From: Bacteroidia bacterium
GTDB lineage: Bacteria > Bacteroidota > Bacteroidia > AKYH767-A > OLB10
NCBI GenBank assembly: GCA_016788065.1
Contig: JAEUTI010000049.1
Coordinates: forward strand, 1 to 60,258
Reading direction: 5' to 3'
DNA: 60,258 nucleotides
Under the pieces are notes generated by a model. The model had not been told where the DNA came from. It worked only from the letters and a program-made list of their open reading frames with translations, and did no database searches. A program made the position numbers and the translations under genes. Below are positions 8,204 through 16,932 of this stretch, piece by piece. Numbering within the stretch: the first letter of the stretch is position 1; every line of letters begins with the position of its first letter.

Positions 8204-10682
8204 GAAGTACCTGCTGTTAACAGCTTTAATTTGTTGTTATACCGTTACCACATTTGCTCAGGTAGCAATTGGTGGCGATGATGATAATCTGATTGATTAT
8301 GCAAATCCCAAAGATTATGAAATCGGCGGCATTACTGTTACCGGAGTAAAATTTCTGGATGATAATGTACTGCGTACATTATCCGGATTATCAGTAGGAG
8401 ACAAAGTTCGTGTGCCTGGTGATAAAATTTCGAAAGCAATCGAGAACTTATGGAAACAGGGATTGCTTTCTGACATTAAAATTGTTGCTACCAAAATTCA
8501 GGATAAAAAAATATTCCTCGAGCTGCGCCTGCAAGAACGTCCTCGTTTATCAAAATTTTCTTTCACCGGAGTAAGTAAATCGGATGCAGATAAACTGCGT
8601 GAAAAAATTAAACTTGTTACCGGAAAAATCATTACCGAAAATTTAATTCAGACTACCGAGAATGAAGTCACCAAACATTTTGTTGACAAAGGTTTTCTGA
8701 ATGCTAAAACTAAAATTGATATCATTGATGAGCCTAAAGCTCCCAACAATCAGATGTTGGTCATCAATGTGATGAAAGGCCCCCGGGTAAAAATTAATTC
8801 TTTAACTTTTGCAGGAGTGACGCAATTTAAAGAGTCGAAATTCCGCAGAACTATGAAAGATACTAAAGTTAAACATTGGTATCGTTTGTTCAGCACTTCT
8901 AAGTTTATTGAAGATTTGTATGAGGAAGATCAATTAAAAGTTATTGCCAAATATCAGGATAAAGGATATCGTGATGCAAAAATTGTTTCTGATACTGTGT
9001 ACGCACATGATGCCAAGTCTGTAGACATTAGGGTAACCATTGATGAAGGTCCGCGATACTATTTCAGAAATATTAACTGGATTGGAAATACGAAATATGC
9101 AGCTCGTGATTTGGATCGTGTTTTGAATATTAAAAAAGGTGAAGTGTTTAATCAGGCGAAACTCGATGAGGCACTTTTTGGCAGTCAGTCGGGGCGCGAC
9201 ATTACTTCACTTTACATGGACAATGGATACTTGTTCTTTTCTGTAACTCCGGTTGAGGTTCAGGTGGTAGGTGACTCCATCGATTATGAAATGCGAATTT
9301 ACGAAGGCAAGCAGGCCATTGTAAACAAAATTACCATTGTTGGAAATACTAAAACAAACGACAAGGTTATCATGCGTGAAATTCGTACGAAGCCGGGTCA
9401 GTTGTTTTCAAGAAACGATATTATCAGAACACAGCGTGAGTTGGCGCAATTGGGATATTTTGATCAGGAAAAGCTTGGTGTAAATCCAAAACCAAATCCG
9501 GAAGAAGGTACTGTTGATATTGAGTATGTAGTTGAAGAACGTCCATCCGATCAGGTTGAATTATCAGGAGGATGGGGTGCCGGTCAGATTGTAGGAACAC
9601 TTGGTGTAACCTTCAATAACTTCTCAGCAAGAAACTTCTTCAAAGGAGCATCGTGGCAACCGTTGCCATCGGGTGATGGACAGCGATTGAGTTTACGAGC
9701 ACAAACCAATGGTAAATATTATCAGTCCTACAGTGCATCTTTCACAGAGCCCTGGTTAGGTGGTAAAAAACCAAATGCTTTGAGTGTTTCTGTCTTCAGA
9801 TCGGTTCAAACAAACGGATTGAAAAAATCAGATGAGAGTCGCCAATCGATCGCTATTAACGGGTTGTCAGTAGGATTAGGGCAGCGGTTAAATGTTCCTG
9901 ACGATTACTTTAACATTTACCATGAGGCCAGCTTCCAGCACTACGAACTCGACAATTACAGTTCCACATTCCTTTTCAGTGATGGATATGCCAACAACAT
10001 TAGTTTCCAGGAAACCATCAGCAGGAATTCAGTTGATGCACCAATTTATCCAAGGATTGGCTCACAGTTCTCATTCACTTTACAATTAACACCACCATAT
10101 TCTTTATTTTCCAATAAAGATTATTCCACAGCTACCGATCAGGAGAAGTACAAATTCATTGAGTATCACAAGTGGAAGTTCGGTGCGTCCTGGTTTACCC
10201 CTTTGGCATGGAACAAACTGGTATTAAATGTTAAGGCTAATTTCGGATTCTTAGGCTACTACAATAAAGGAATCGGCCAATCGCCATTTGAGCGTTTTTA
10301 CCTGGGTGGGGATGGATTATCAGGGTTCTCGCTGGATGGTCGTGAAATCATTGCACAGCGCGGTTATCCCAACAATTCCCTCAATCCGAACGGTGGTGGC
10401 ACAATTTATGATAAGTACACGATCGAAGTCAGATACCCCTTATCATTGAACCCATCAGCCACCATTTATGCCTTAGGATTTCTGGAAGCAGGAAATGCCT
10501 TCAGCCGGTTCCGGGAATACAGTCCTTTTAACGTAAAAAGGGCAGCCGGAGGAGGAGTTCGGATCTTCCTGCCAATGTTTGGTTTGCTGGGATTAGATTG
10601 GGGCTATGGTTTCGACAATTTACCGGGAACTACGGGCAAAAACGGAGGTGAATTCCACTTCACAATTGGTCAGCAGTTCTAA
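8187..10682 (+). CDS. bamA: Outer-membrane assembly factor BamA
   Basis: This is the Omp85-family core of the machine that folds beta-barrels into the outer membrane. I prefer the ATG at 8187 (or 8196), because both give a signal peptide ending TTFAQ and both overlap the uppS stop at 8201-8203; ATG codons at 8172 and 8064 would add a poor N-terminus. Residues about 45-430 hold five POTRA-type repeats, for example IGGITVTGVKFLDDNVLRTL, SLTFAGVTQFKESKFR and NKITIVGNTKTNDKVIMREI. The rest is the barrel, with the conserved L6-type motif seen as LGGDGLSGFSLDGREII. The length is normal for Bacteroidota BamA. The two Skp-like genes follow directly. Confidence 0.95.
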   Translation: MINMLRKYLLLTALICCYTVTTFAQVAIGGDDDNLIDYANPKDYEIGGITVTGVKFLDDNVLRTLSGLSVGDKVRVPGDKISKAIENLWKQGLLSDIKIVATKIQDKKIFLELRLQERPRLSKFSFTGVSKSDADKLREKIKLVTGKIITENLIQTTENEVTKHFVDKGFLNAKTKIDIIDEPKAPNNQMLVINVMKGPRVKINSLTFAGVTQFKESKFRRTMKDTKVKHWYRLFSTSKFIEDLYEEDQLKVIAKYQDKGYRDAKIVSDTVYAHDAKSVDIRVTIDEGPRYYFRNINWIGNTKYAARDLDRVLNIKKGEVFNQAKLDEALFGSQSGRDITSLYMDNGYLFFSVTPVEVQVVGDSIDYEMRIYEGKQAIVNKITIVGNTKTNDKVIMREIRTKPGQLFSRNDIIRTQRELAQLGYFDQEKLGVNPKPNPEEGTVDIEYVVEERPSDQVELSGGWGAGQIVGTLGVTFNNFSARNFFKGASWQPLPSGDGQRLSLRAQTNGKYYQSYSASFTEPWLGGKKPNALSVSVFRSVQTNGLKKSDESRQSIAINGLSVGLGQRLNVPDDYFNIYHEASFQHYELDNYSSTFLFSDGYANNISFQETISRNSVDAPIYPRIGSQFSFTLQLTPPYSLFSNKDYSTATDQEKYKFIEYHKWKFGASWFTPLAWNKLVLNVKANFGFLGYYNKGIGQSPFERFYLGGDGLSGFSLDGREIIAQRGYPNNSLNPNGGGTIYDKYTIEVRYPLSLNPSATIYALGFLEAGNAFSRFREYSPFNVKRAAGGGVRIFLPMFGLLGLDWGYGFDNLPGTTGKNGGEFHFTIGQQF

Positions 10683-10698
10683 AAAATTATTAATTTTG
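10666..10698 (+). promoter_or_regulatory. Putative promoter for the skp/ompH pair
   Basis: TTG at 10666-10668 is separated by 22 bases from TAATTTTG at 10691-10698, within the spacing known for Bacteroidota sigma factors. The -7 element ends 23 bases before the ATG at 10722, so the chaperones could be expressed apart from bamA. Confidence 0.5.
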
Positions 10699-10721
10699 CA
10701 AACCCTTAAAAACAGTTCATT

Positions 10722-11372
10722 ATGAAAAAGTTAACCGTGCTCTTCACCGTTCTGGCCACCATGCTGTCGGCTGGTTCATTTGCTCAGAAATATTGTTATG
10801 TCGATACCGAATACATCCTTGATAATATCACCGAGTATAAAGCGGCACAACAACAACTTGATCAGTTATCGGTGAACTGGCAAAAAGAGATTGAAGCCAA
10901 GTATGCTTTCATCGATAAATTATATAAAGATTTTCAGGCAGAGCAGATATTGCTTACTGATGAGATGAAGCGTAAACGTGAGAATGAAATTGTCACCAAA
11001 GAAAAAGAGGTGAAAGATTTTCAGAAAACTAAATTCGGTTATGAAGGCGAATTATTTAAGAAGAAGCAGGAACTGGTAAAACCAATCCAGGATAAAATTT
11101 ACAATGCCATCAAAAAAATGGCAACTGATCAGAGTTATGCAGTGGTATTCGACAAATCATCAGATCTGATCATGCTTTATGCAAATCCTAAATACGACAA
11201 GAGTGATGACATTTTAAATGCACTCGGTTATAAAACAGGTAATAAAGAAGGTGGCAGCGGTTCCGGTCCAAAGACAGGTTCAACTCCGGGAGGATCATCA
11301 CCAAAAACAACCCCTCCCGCAAGAGAAACACCACCATCTGATTCAGACAATTCCAATATCAAACCAAAGTAA
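10722..11372 (+). CDS. OmpH/Skp-family periplasmic chaperone, copy 1
   Basis: A signal peptide (residues 1-21, ending SFAQ) is followed by the Skp pattern: a short strand KYCYVDTEYILDNI, a long charged coiled-coil tentacle (about residues 40-125), and a closing strand YAVVFDKSSDLIMLYANPK. Skp trimers hold unfolded barrel proteins in the periplasm for BamA. A hydrophilic tail of about 40 residues rich in Gly, Ser, Thr and Pro (from about 175) is not part of the usual fold. It lies 39 bases after bamA and the paralog starts 38 bases later. The role follows from family and context. Confidence 0.92.
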   Translation: MKKLTVLFTVLATMLSAGSFAQKYCYVDTEYILDNITEYKAAQQQLDQLSVNWQKEIEAKYAFIDKLYKDFQAEQILLTDEMKRKRENEIVTKEKEVKDFQKTKFGYEGELFKKKQELVKPIQDKIYNAIKKMATDQSYAVVFDKSSDLIMLYANPKYDKSDDILNALGYKTGNKEGGSGSGPKTGSTPGGSSPKTTPPARETPPSDSDNSNIKPK

Positions 11373-11410
11373 TTTAACCCTAATCAAGTATAGTATTCAA
11401 AAATCAACCT

Positions 11411-11920
11411 ATGACAAAATCTATTAAACTGCTGGCTATTATTTTTATACTGGCTACAGGTGCAATTCAAGCGCAGACCCTTAAGTTTGGTCACATTAAC
11501 TCAACCCAGTTGCTTACGCAGATGCCGGAAACCAAAATGGCCGATTCTACATTACAAAAATTCGGAACCACATTGGAAGCACAGCTAAAAACTATGACCA
11601 ATGAATATCAGAGTAAAGTAACTGAATTCAGAGCTAATGAAGCTACTATGTCGGAGCCTATAAAAGAGGCAAAAGCAAAAGAAATCAATGATCTTGAAAC
11701 AAGAATCCAGGATTTCCAGGAGTCTGCACAAACTTCATTGCAAAAAAAGAAAGAAGAAATCTATACCCCAATTATTAAAAAGGCCGAAGATGCTATTAAA
11801 GGAATAGCAAAAGAAAAAGGATACTCCTACATATTCGACACAAGTGTTGGTGTTGTTCTTTATGCTCAGGAATCAGACGATGTTATGCCTTTGGTAAAAG
11901 CCAAACTTGGTTTGAAATAA
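11411..11920 (+). CDS. OmpH/Skp-family periplasmic chaperone, copy 2
   Basis: This second Skp-like protein has 169 residues, a signal peptide ending AIQAQ, the strand LKFGHINSTQLLTQMPE, a coiled-coil arm (about residues 40-130) and the closing strand YSYIFDTSVGVVLYAQESDD. It lacks the Gly/Pro-rich tail of copy 1. Tandem Skp genes after bamA are a common Bacteroidota arrangement. It is the last gene before a strong terminator, so the bamA-skp-skp unit ends here. Confidence 0.93.
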   Translation: MTKSIKLLAIIFILATGAIQAQTLKFGHINSTQLLTQMPETKMADSTLQKFGTTLEAQLKTMTNEYQSKVTEFRANEATMSEPIKEAKAKEINDLETRIQDFQESAQTSLQKKKEEIYTPIIKKAEDAIKGIAKEKGYSYIFDTSVGVVLYAQESDDVMPLVKAKLGLK

Positions 11921-11940
11921 TCCAGGGTTAAACCTTTGAA

Positions 11941-11970
11941 AAGCCATCTGTAAGGATGGCTTTTTTTGTT
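11941..11970 (+). terminator. Intrinsic terminator after the skp pair
   Basis: The inverted repeat aagccatc / gatggctt with a six-base loop is followed by a run of T. It lies 20 bases after the second skp stop codon. Confidence 0.85.
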
Positions 11971-12014
11971 TCCCGATATCGGTAAACACATATGTTTATT
12001 ATATTAGCAGCCAA

Positions 12015-12839
12015 ATGAAAGCATCCAAAACTGTTAAGTCGTCGAGTCCGATTGGAATATTCGATAGTGGTATTGGCGGATTAACTGTTGCCGATGCTAT
12101 CCATAAATTATTGCCTTCCGAAACTTTAATTTATTTTGGTGATACCGCCCATCTTCCATATGGCGATAAGGCTCCTGAATCTATCAGAGCCTATTCAGTA
12201 AGAATTGCTGATTTTTTGCTGGAGCATGGTTGCAAAATGATAGTTATTGCGTGTAATACTGCATCGAGTATTGCCTATGAAACAGTGAAGGAGCATGTAG
12301 GAGGAAGAGCAACTGTAATTGATGTAATAAATCCGGTGGTTGCTGAGGTTAGCAGTATGAAAAAGATTACTCATGTAGGAGTAATTGGTACCAGAGCTAC
12401 CATTCGTTCTAATGCATATGCCACCAGAATTGTCAGGCAGAATGAAAGTCTGAAAGTTTCTTCTCTGGCTACTCCTTTACTGGCACCAATGATTGAAGAA
12501 GGATTTTTCAATAATAAAATCAGTCGCACCGTAATCAACAGTTATTTATCGCGTCCAAAAATTAAAAAAATAGATGCACTCATTCTGGCATGCACTCATT
12601 ATCCGTTGATCAAAGCTGAGATAAATGAATATTACAAAGGGAATATTACCATAGTTGATTCTGCAGCCATTGTTGCCCGCTTTGTCAAACAATCGTTAGC
12701 AGCATCTAAATTACTTCACAGCGGAAAAGCCGGTAAGCACCGTTTCTACATTTCTGATTTTACGAAATCATTTGAGCAGAGTACCAAAATCTTTTTTAAG
12801 GATAAACTGAAGCTCGAACATAAAAATTTGTGGAAGTAG
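12015..12839 (+). CDS. murI: Glutamate racemase
   Basis: MurI converts L-glutamate to the D-glutamate used by MurD for the peptidoglycan stem peptide. The cofactor-free racemase motifs are complete: FDSGIGG with Asp17, the first catalytic cysteine in IACNTASS (Cys80), and the second in ACTHYP near residue 193. The length of 274 residues is typical. It begins 45 bases after the skp terminator, so it probably has its own promoter; TATATTAG just upstream of the ATG is a partial -7 match. Its last codon is two bases from the end of the convergent DUF3667 gene. Confidence 0.96.
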   Translation: MKASKTVKSSSPIGIFDSGIGGLTVADAIHKLLPSETLIYFGDTAHLPYGDKAPESIRAYSVRIADFLLEHGCKMIVIACNTASSIAYETVKEHVGGRATVIDVINPVVAEVSSMKKITHVGVIGTRATIRSNAYATRIVRQNESLKVSSLATPLLAPMIEEGFFNNKISRTVINSYLSRPKIKKIDALILACTHYPLIKAEINEYYKGNITIVDSAAIVARFVKQSLAASKLLHSGKAGKHRFYISDFTKSFEQSTKIFFKDKLKLEHKNLWK

Positions 12840-12841
12840 TT

Positions 12842-13861
12842 TTAATAAAGTACAAACATTACTATCATAATAAAAAGCAGTGAAAATATTGCTGCAATGG
12901 TATATAAAAACAGCAATATCATCATCTTTAAAATTGTTTTTAGATATGATTGTCCGTAAAAATTACGGAAAGCGAACAAGGTATAAATTGAAACAATTAA
13001 AAATAGCCATCCTGCTGCATCGCCACCCGTTAAATTCTCGTAAATGGTTTGAAGGATGAGTATCACGAATATAAATGAATACAGATGGAAGGAAAATATC
13101 AGATGATCTATATATAGAAATTTTCTTCTGATGTATAATATCTGGAGAACCAATGCGAAAATGGGAATGAGACAAAATATAATCCAGGGCAATTTGCTTG
13201 AAATATAATCCTTGAATTTATCGAAATCGGAATTGGCAAATTTTACCAATTCACCATAGTAAAAACGATTCCAGAAAGTATTTTCTATATTTAATGAATC
13301 CATAATTTCAACGGTGTTGATGTGGCCTCTTTTTACCATTGCTTTGATGTCTGCATATTTAGAGTCATCAATTACTAACTCGTCTTCACTAATATCCGAC
13401 GAATCAAGCAAAACTGCAGTAGCTTCATCTTTAATCTTGTAAGAAAACGGACCCTGCTCAATCACAATCATGGAATCAGTTTCAACATTTATTACTCCTG
13501 TTGTGTCATTAGCAATTAATTGGTCGATTTCCTTTTTCGGATCTTCATTCCCAAACGATGCAATCAGAAAATACAAAACAGTTACTGTAATAAACATTCT
13601 GATTGGATCGAGATAACGCTGTCGGCGCCCTCTCAAATATTCTTTCGAGAGTAATCCGGGACGGAAAAGTAGTGCTGGCACAGAATGGGTAAATCTTGAA
13701 TCTACCGATAAAAAATTGGTAATCAATTCAACCATTAATTTGCGAAAAGTCTGTCGTTTGTTATCGTTTTCCTGTCCGCATTCGGGACAAAAATTTTCCT
13801 GATGCGGAAGTTCTTTTCCGCAGTTGGTACAATAAGTAGACTTAATCCTTTCCCGGCGCAT
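12842..13861 (-). CDS. DUF3667-type zinc-ribbon membrane protein
   Basis: The N-terminus has a double CxxC zinc ribbon (YCTNCGKELP near residue 10 and CPECGQEND near 26). The family segment RFTHSVPALLFRPGLLSKEYL then RGRRQRYLDPIRMFI follows. A first membrane helix (about residues 92-108) is followed by an acidic soluble region with many Asp and Glu residues (about 110-210), then three or four hydrophobic helices to the end. DUF3667 proteins are common in Bacteroidota and their function is unknown. It lies six bases after the carbonic anhydrase gene in the same direction, so the two probably share a transcript. Confidence 0.85.
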   Translation of the reverse strand: MRRERIKSTYCTNCGKELPHQENFCPECGQENDNKRQTFRKLMVELITNFLSVDSRFTHSVPALLFRPGLLSKEYLRGRRQRYLDPIRMFITVTVLYFLIASFGNEDPKKEIDQLIANDTTGVINVETDSMIVIEQGPFSYKIKDEATAVLLDSSDISEDELVIDDSKYADIKAMVKRGHINTVEIMDSLNIENTFWNRFYYGELVKFANSDFDKFKDYISSKLPWIIFCLIPIFALVLQILYIRRKFLYIDHLIFSFHLYSFIFVILILQTIYENLTGGDAAGWLFLIVSIYTLFAFRNFYGQSYLKTILKMMILLFLYTIAAIFSLLFIMIVMFVLY

Positions 13862-13867
13862 TATCTT

Positions 13868-14386
13868 TTATGGTTGTTGATACCACTTAGAATAGAAAAG
13901 ATAATTCTTTGAAATCCGTTCATTAAATTCTTTGAAATGTTCGGGCGTCATTTGCTTCACTTTTTTTGCAGGAACGCCTGCCCAGATACTACCTGGTTCC
14001 ACAATGGTATTTTCAAGCACTACTGCTCCTGCTGCAATCATGGAATTTGCTCCAATCACAGCATTGTCCATTACAATTGCTCCCATACCAATAAGCACAT
14101 TATCTTCAACCGTGCAACCATGCACAATGGCAGCATGTCCGATAGAAACATTGTTACCAATTAAAGTTGCAGTTTTCTGATATGTACAATGTATAACAGC
14201 CTGATCCTGAATATTTACACGATTTCCAATGGTTATCGAATTCACATCTCCCCGAACGACTGCATTAAACCAAACGGAGCATTCATCTCCCATGATTACC
14301 TCGCCGGTAATGGTTGCATTATCAGCCAGATAGCAATCTTTACCAAAAACCGGTAAAATGCCTCTGACAGGTAAAATAAGTGCCAT
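13868..14386 (-). CDS. Gamma-class carbonic anhydrase family protein
   Basis: The protein is a left-handed beta-helix made of hexapeptide repeats, seen as runs such as ITGEVIMGDECSVWFNAVVR and NVSIGHAAIVHGC. Three histidines in the positions used for metal binding are present (one in VIHCTYQ, two in IGHAAIVHGC), so a zinc or iron site is likely. The family includes active gamma carbonic anhydrases and acyl-carrier relatives (YrdA, PaaY types). At 172 residues it is a short YrdA-type member with no signal peptide. The exact reaction cannot be decided from sequence. A TATCTTCG element (14414-14407) may be its promoter. Confidence 0.88.
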   Translation of the reverse strand: MALILPVRGILPVFGKDCYLADNATITGEVIMGDECSVWFNAVVRGDVNSITIGNRVNIQDQAVIHCTYQKTATLIGNNVSIGHAAIVHGCTVEDNVLIGMGAIVMDNAVIGANSMIAAGAVVLENTIVEPGSIWAGVPAKKVKQMTPEHFKEFNERISKNYLFYSKWYQQP

Positions 14387-14451
14387 AATTTTCAGTTATA
14401 TGGGAACGAAGATAACCAGTTCATTGGAAATTTTTGTAATTTTACGGAACG

Positions 14452-14934
14452 ATGCGAAACCGATCAATTTATTTGCTGTTTGTGGCGATGGCCGGATTGG
14501 CCTTACTGGCAGGTTGTCAGGATGAGGACGAATATTCAGATATTCCGGAGATTAAATTCGTGAGTCTTGAAAAATTCGATTACACAACTCCATTTGATTC
14601 GTTGTCACTTACTTTTTCTTTTACCGATGGTGATGGTGATTTGGGTGTTGCTTCCAATGACACTGCAACTCGTGATGTTATTGCGACCATGTATGAAATG
14701 AAAAATGGTGTTTTTGTGCCTTGGGATGATGGCAATCCGTTTTTGAAATATGCTCTTCCTTACATGGAACCTCGTGGAAGTAATGCATCGTTGAAAGGTG
14801 ATATTTCCATTTCGATGAGCTTTAATTTACTCCAGCCAAACGACACCATTAAATATGATGTGTATATTTTAGATCGTGCCGGAAATAAAAGCAACACCAT
14901 TACAACTTCTACAGTAATTACACAGGTGCAGTAA
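14452..14934 (+). CDS. Putative small lipoprotein
   Basis: This 160-residue protein has a clear lipoprotein signal peptide with lipobox LLAGC near residue 22, followed by Asp/Glu residues. The mature part holds an Ig-like or calcium-dependent-looking segment, FSFTDGDGDLG, at about residues 54-64. I do not recognise a named family. It is divergent from the carbonic anhydrase gene; TAATTTTA at 14437-14444 is a possible -7 element. Its stop codon abuts the stop codon of asnB on the other strand with no base between them. Confidence 0.75.
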   Translation: MRNRSIYLLFVAMAGLALLAGCQDEDEYSDIPEIKFVSLEKFDYTTPFDSLSLTFSFTDGDGDLGVASNDTATRDVIATMYEMKNGVFVPWDDGNPFLKYALPYMEPRGSNASLKGDISISMSFNLLQPNDTIKYDVYILDRAGNKSNTITTSTVITQVQ

Positions 14935-16833
14935 TTATTCCATCCAGCGTTTGTACCACATCTGGAAAACAAAAATTTCATAGATCCTGTCGAAGCAATG
15001 TTCATTGCCAGCCATGTAGTATTCGTATAATCCACGAACTTTCTTAACAGAAAATATTTTCTGACGACGTAAAAATGCCGGATCAAAGGCTTCGTCAAAT
15101 AAAGGCTTCAGTTCTTTCAATCCCCAGGTACTTATTGGTAGACCAAATCCTTGTTTTGGCCTGTCGACTAATTCTTTAGGAATGTGTCGGTGCACCACAT
15201 TGCGGAGGATAGCTTTTCCTACACCATTTCGCATTTTATAATCGGCAGGCAATGTTGCGGCGAATTCTGCGATTCTGTGATCGAGAAGAGGCTCGCGTCC
15301 TTCTAAGCTTAGAAAAGATGTTGCTCTGTCGACTTTCGCCAGGATATCATCAACCAAATAGGTTTGATAATCGATTGCAATTACCCGGTCAATTTCTTCA
15401 TTGTTTTTATTCAGCAAGTGCCCATTCATGAACTTGCTGTATAAATGTTTTGTTTTTATCTTAAGAAAAGAACTTATTTCTGCTTCTGTGAAAGTCTGAT
15501 TCAGAGCATTCAGCATCATCGCACCATCACGTGCCTGTAGATAACTTTGAACTCTGCTTAATCTATCTACATGATGAATAGATTTGGTTCGGAACCTGTT
15601 GATGAATTCAATAGTTTTTGCTCCGCCCCGTTTTACAATATCAGGCAAATTAATAAAGCGTTCAATTTGTTTGTGAGCCTCAAAATATTTCGAATAACCT
15701 GCAAAAACTTCATCACCACCATCTGCGCTAAGCACCACTTTCACATGTTTACCGGCAAGTTTGCAGACTAAGATGTTAGGAATTGCACCACCATCGGCAA
15801 GAGGTTCATCATATACATCAGGCAGGTCCTGAATTATTTCGGTAGCTTCTTTTTCGCTGCATAAATATTCGTGGTGATCTGTTCCCAGGTAATTTGAAAC
15901 ACCTTTTGCAAAATGCGATTCGTTGAATAATTCATTCTCGAACCCAATAGTAAAAGTCTTTAGTTTCTGAGTTTGATTTTTTTGAATCAGAGCCGTAACG
16001 CCGGAACTATCATAACCACCACTCAGGAAAACTCCCACAGGAACATCGGCAATCATCCGGTAGTTGAATGATGAAATCAGAAGTTTCTCGAGTTCATCAG
16101 TTGCTTCTTCGTAAGATATTTTTAGTTTTGGTTTATTGAATGCATCCAGGATATTCCAATAAGATTTCAATTCTATTTTTCTGCTTCTCAGATTAAATTC
16201 GAGATGTGAACCCGGACTTAGTTTCTGGGTATTTTTAAAAATAGAGTAGGGAGCCGGAATGTATCCATGATGGAAATACAGTCGCAACGAATCGAAATCT
16301 ATTTTCTTTTTAAAGCCAGGATGTTGATGAAAAGCTTTTAACTCCGATGCAAAAAGAAATAATGTGCCATCCCAATAATAATAAAGTGGTTTTACGCCTG
16401 CACGATCGCGGAATATGTGAACTTTATTGGCTGAAGGATTATAAATTACAATGGCAAACATGCCAATGAATTTATGGACGCATGCACTTCCCCATGCCTG
16501 GAACGATTTTAAAACTACTTCGGTATCTGAATGACTTTTGAATGAATGTCCTAATGCTTCCAGTTCTTTTCTGATTTCAGCATAATTGTACACTTCACCA
16601 TTGAAAACCAAAATATCACCATTGGTTTCATTCACCATTGGCTGATGTCCTAAGGGCGACAAATCGATAATCGACAACCTCCGGAAACCTAATCCTACCA
16701 ATGCATCACCAAATTGACGAATTTCAGCACCATCATCATCGGGTCCGCGATGCGCAATTGATCGGGTCATTTTCCCAAGAATTTCTTCATTGGAAGACCT
16801 CGAAAAGTCAATAAATCCAGCTAATCCACACAT
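14935..16833 (-). CDS. asnB: Asparagine synthase (glutamine-hydrolysing)
   Basis: AsnB makes asparagine from aspartate, ATP and glutamine. The N-terminal class II glutaminase begins MCGLAGF with the catalytic Cys2, followed by RGPDDDG near residue 33. The synthetase half has the ATP-pyrophosphatase P-loop SGGYDSS near residue 262, with Tyr where Val or Leu is more common. Length (632) is typical of the AsnB_1-type enzymes, many of which work on surface polysaccharide or antibiotic substrates, so a specialised amidotransferase role is possible. It lies about 100 bases downstream of the btuG-like gene, past a hairpin, so it is probably a separate unit. Confidence 0.92.
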   Translation of the reverse strand: MCGLAGFIDFSRSSNEEILGKMTRSIAHRGPDDDGAEIRQFGDALVGLGFRRLSIIDLSPLGHQPMVNETNGDILVFNGEVYNYAEIRKELEALGHSFKSHSDTEVVLKSFQAWGSACVHKFIGMFAIVIYNPSANKVHIFRDRAGVKPLYYYWDGTLFLFASELKAFHQHPGFKKKIDFDSLRLYFHHGYIPAPYSIFKNTQKLSPGSHLEFNLRSRKIELKSYWNILDAFNKPKLKISYEEATDELEKLLISSFNYRMIADVPVGVFLSGGYDSSGVTALIQKNQTQKLKTFTIGFENELFNESHFAKGVSNYLGTDHHEYLCSEKEATEIIQDLPDVYDEPLADGGAIPNILVCKLAGKHVKVVLSADGGDEVFAGYSKYFEAHKQIERFINLPDIVKRGGAKTIEFINRFRTKSIHHVDRLSRVQSYLQARDGAMMLNALNQTFTEAEISSFLKIKTKHLYSKFMNGHLLNKNNEEIDRVIAIDYQTYLVDDILAKVDRATSFLSLEGREPLLDHRIAEFAATLPADYKMRNGVGKAILRNVVHRHIPKELVDRPKQGFGLPISTWGLKELKPLFDEAFDPAFLRRQKIFSVKKVRGLYEYYMAGNEHCFDRIYEIFVFQMWYKRWME

Positions 16834-16874
16834 ATTAAATGATACTCAAACCTGTTGGTAAGGTTACATGAAAA

Positions 16875-16916
16875 CGCCGGTTTCCGCATATTGTTAACCT
16901 TTTATGCAGAAACCGG
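16875..16916 (-). terminator. Hairpin between the btuG-like gene and asnB
   Basis: A 14-base stem, gccggtttc then cgcat pairing with atgcagaaaccggc with one mismatch, surrounds a 14-base loop. On the minus strand it is followed by a short T-rich stretch. It probably ends the vitamin B12 transcript before asnB. Confidence 0.55.
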
Positions 16917-16932
16917 CTGTAAGTATTTTTAA

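Noticed and set aside
14452-14934. Calcium-binding protein because of the DGDGDLG stretch
   Set aside because: One short acidic run is not enough for a dockerin or EF-hand; the surrounding sequence lacks the rest of either motif.
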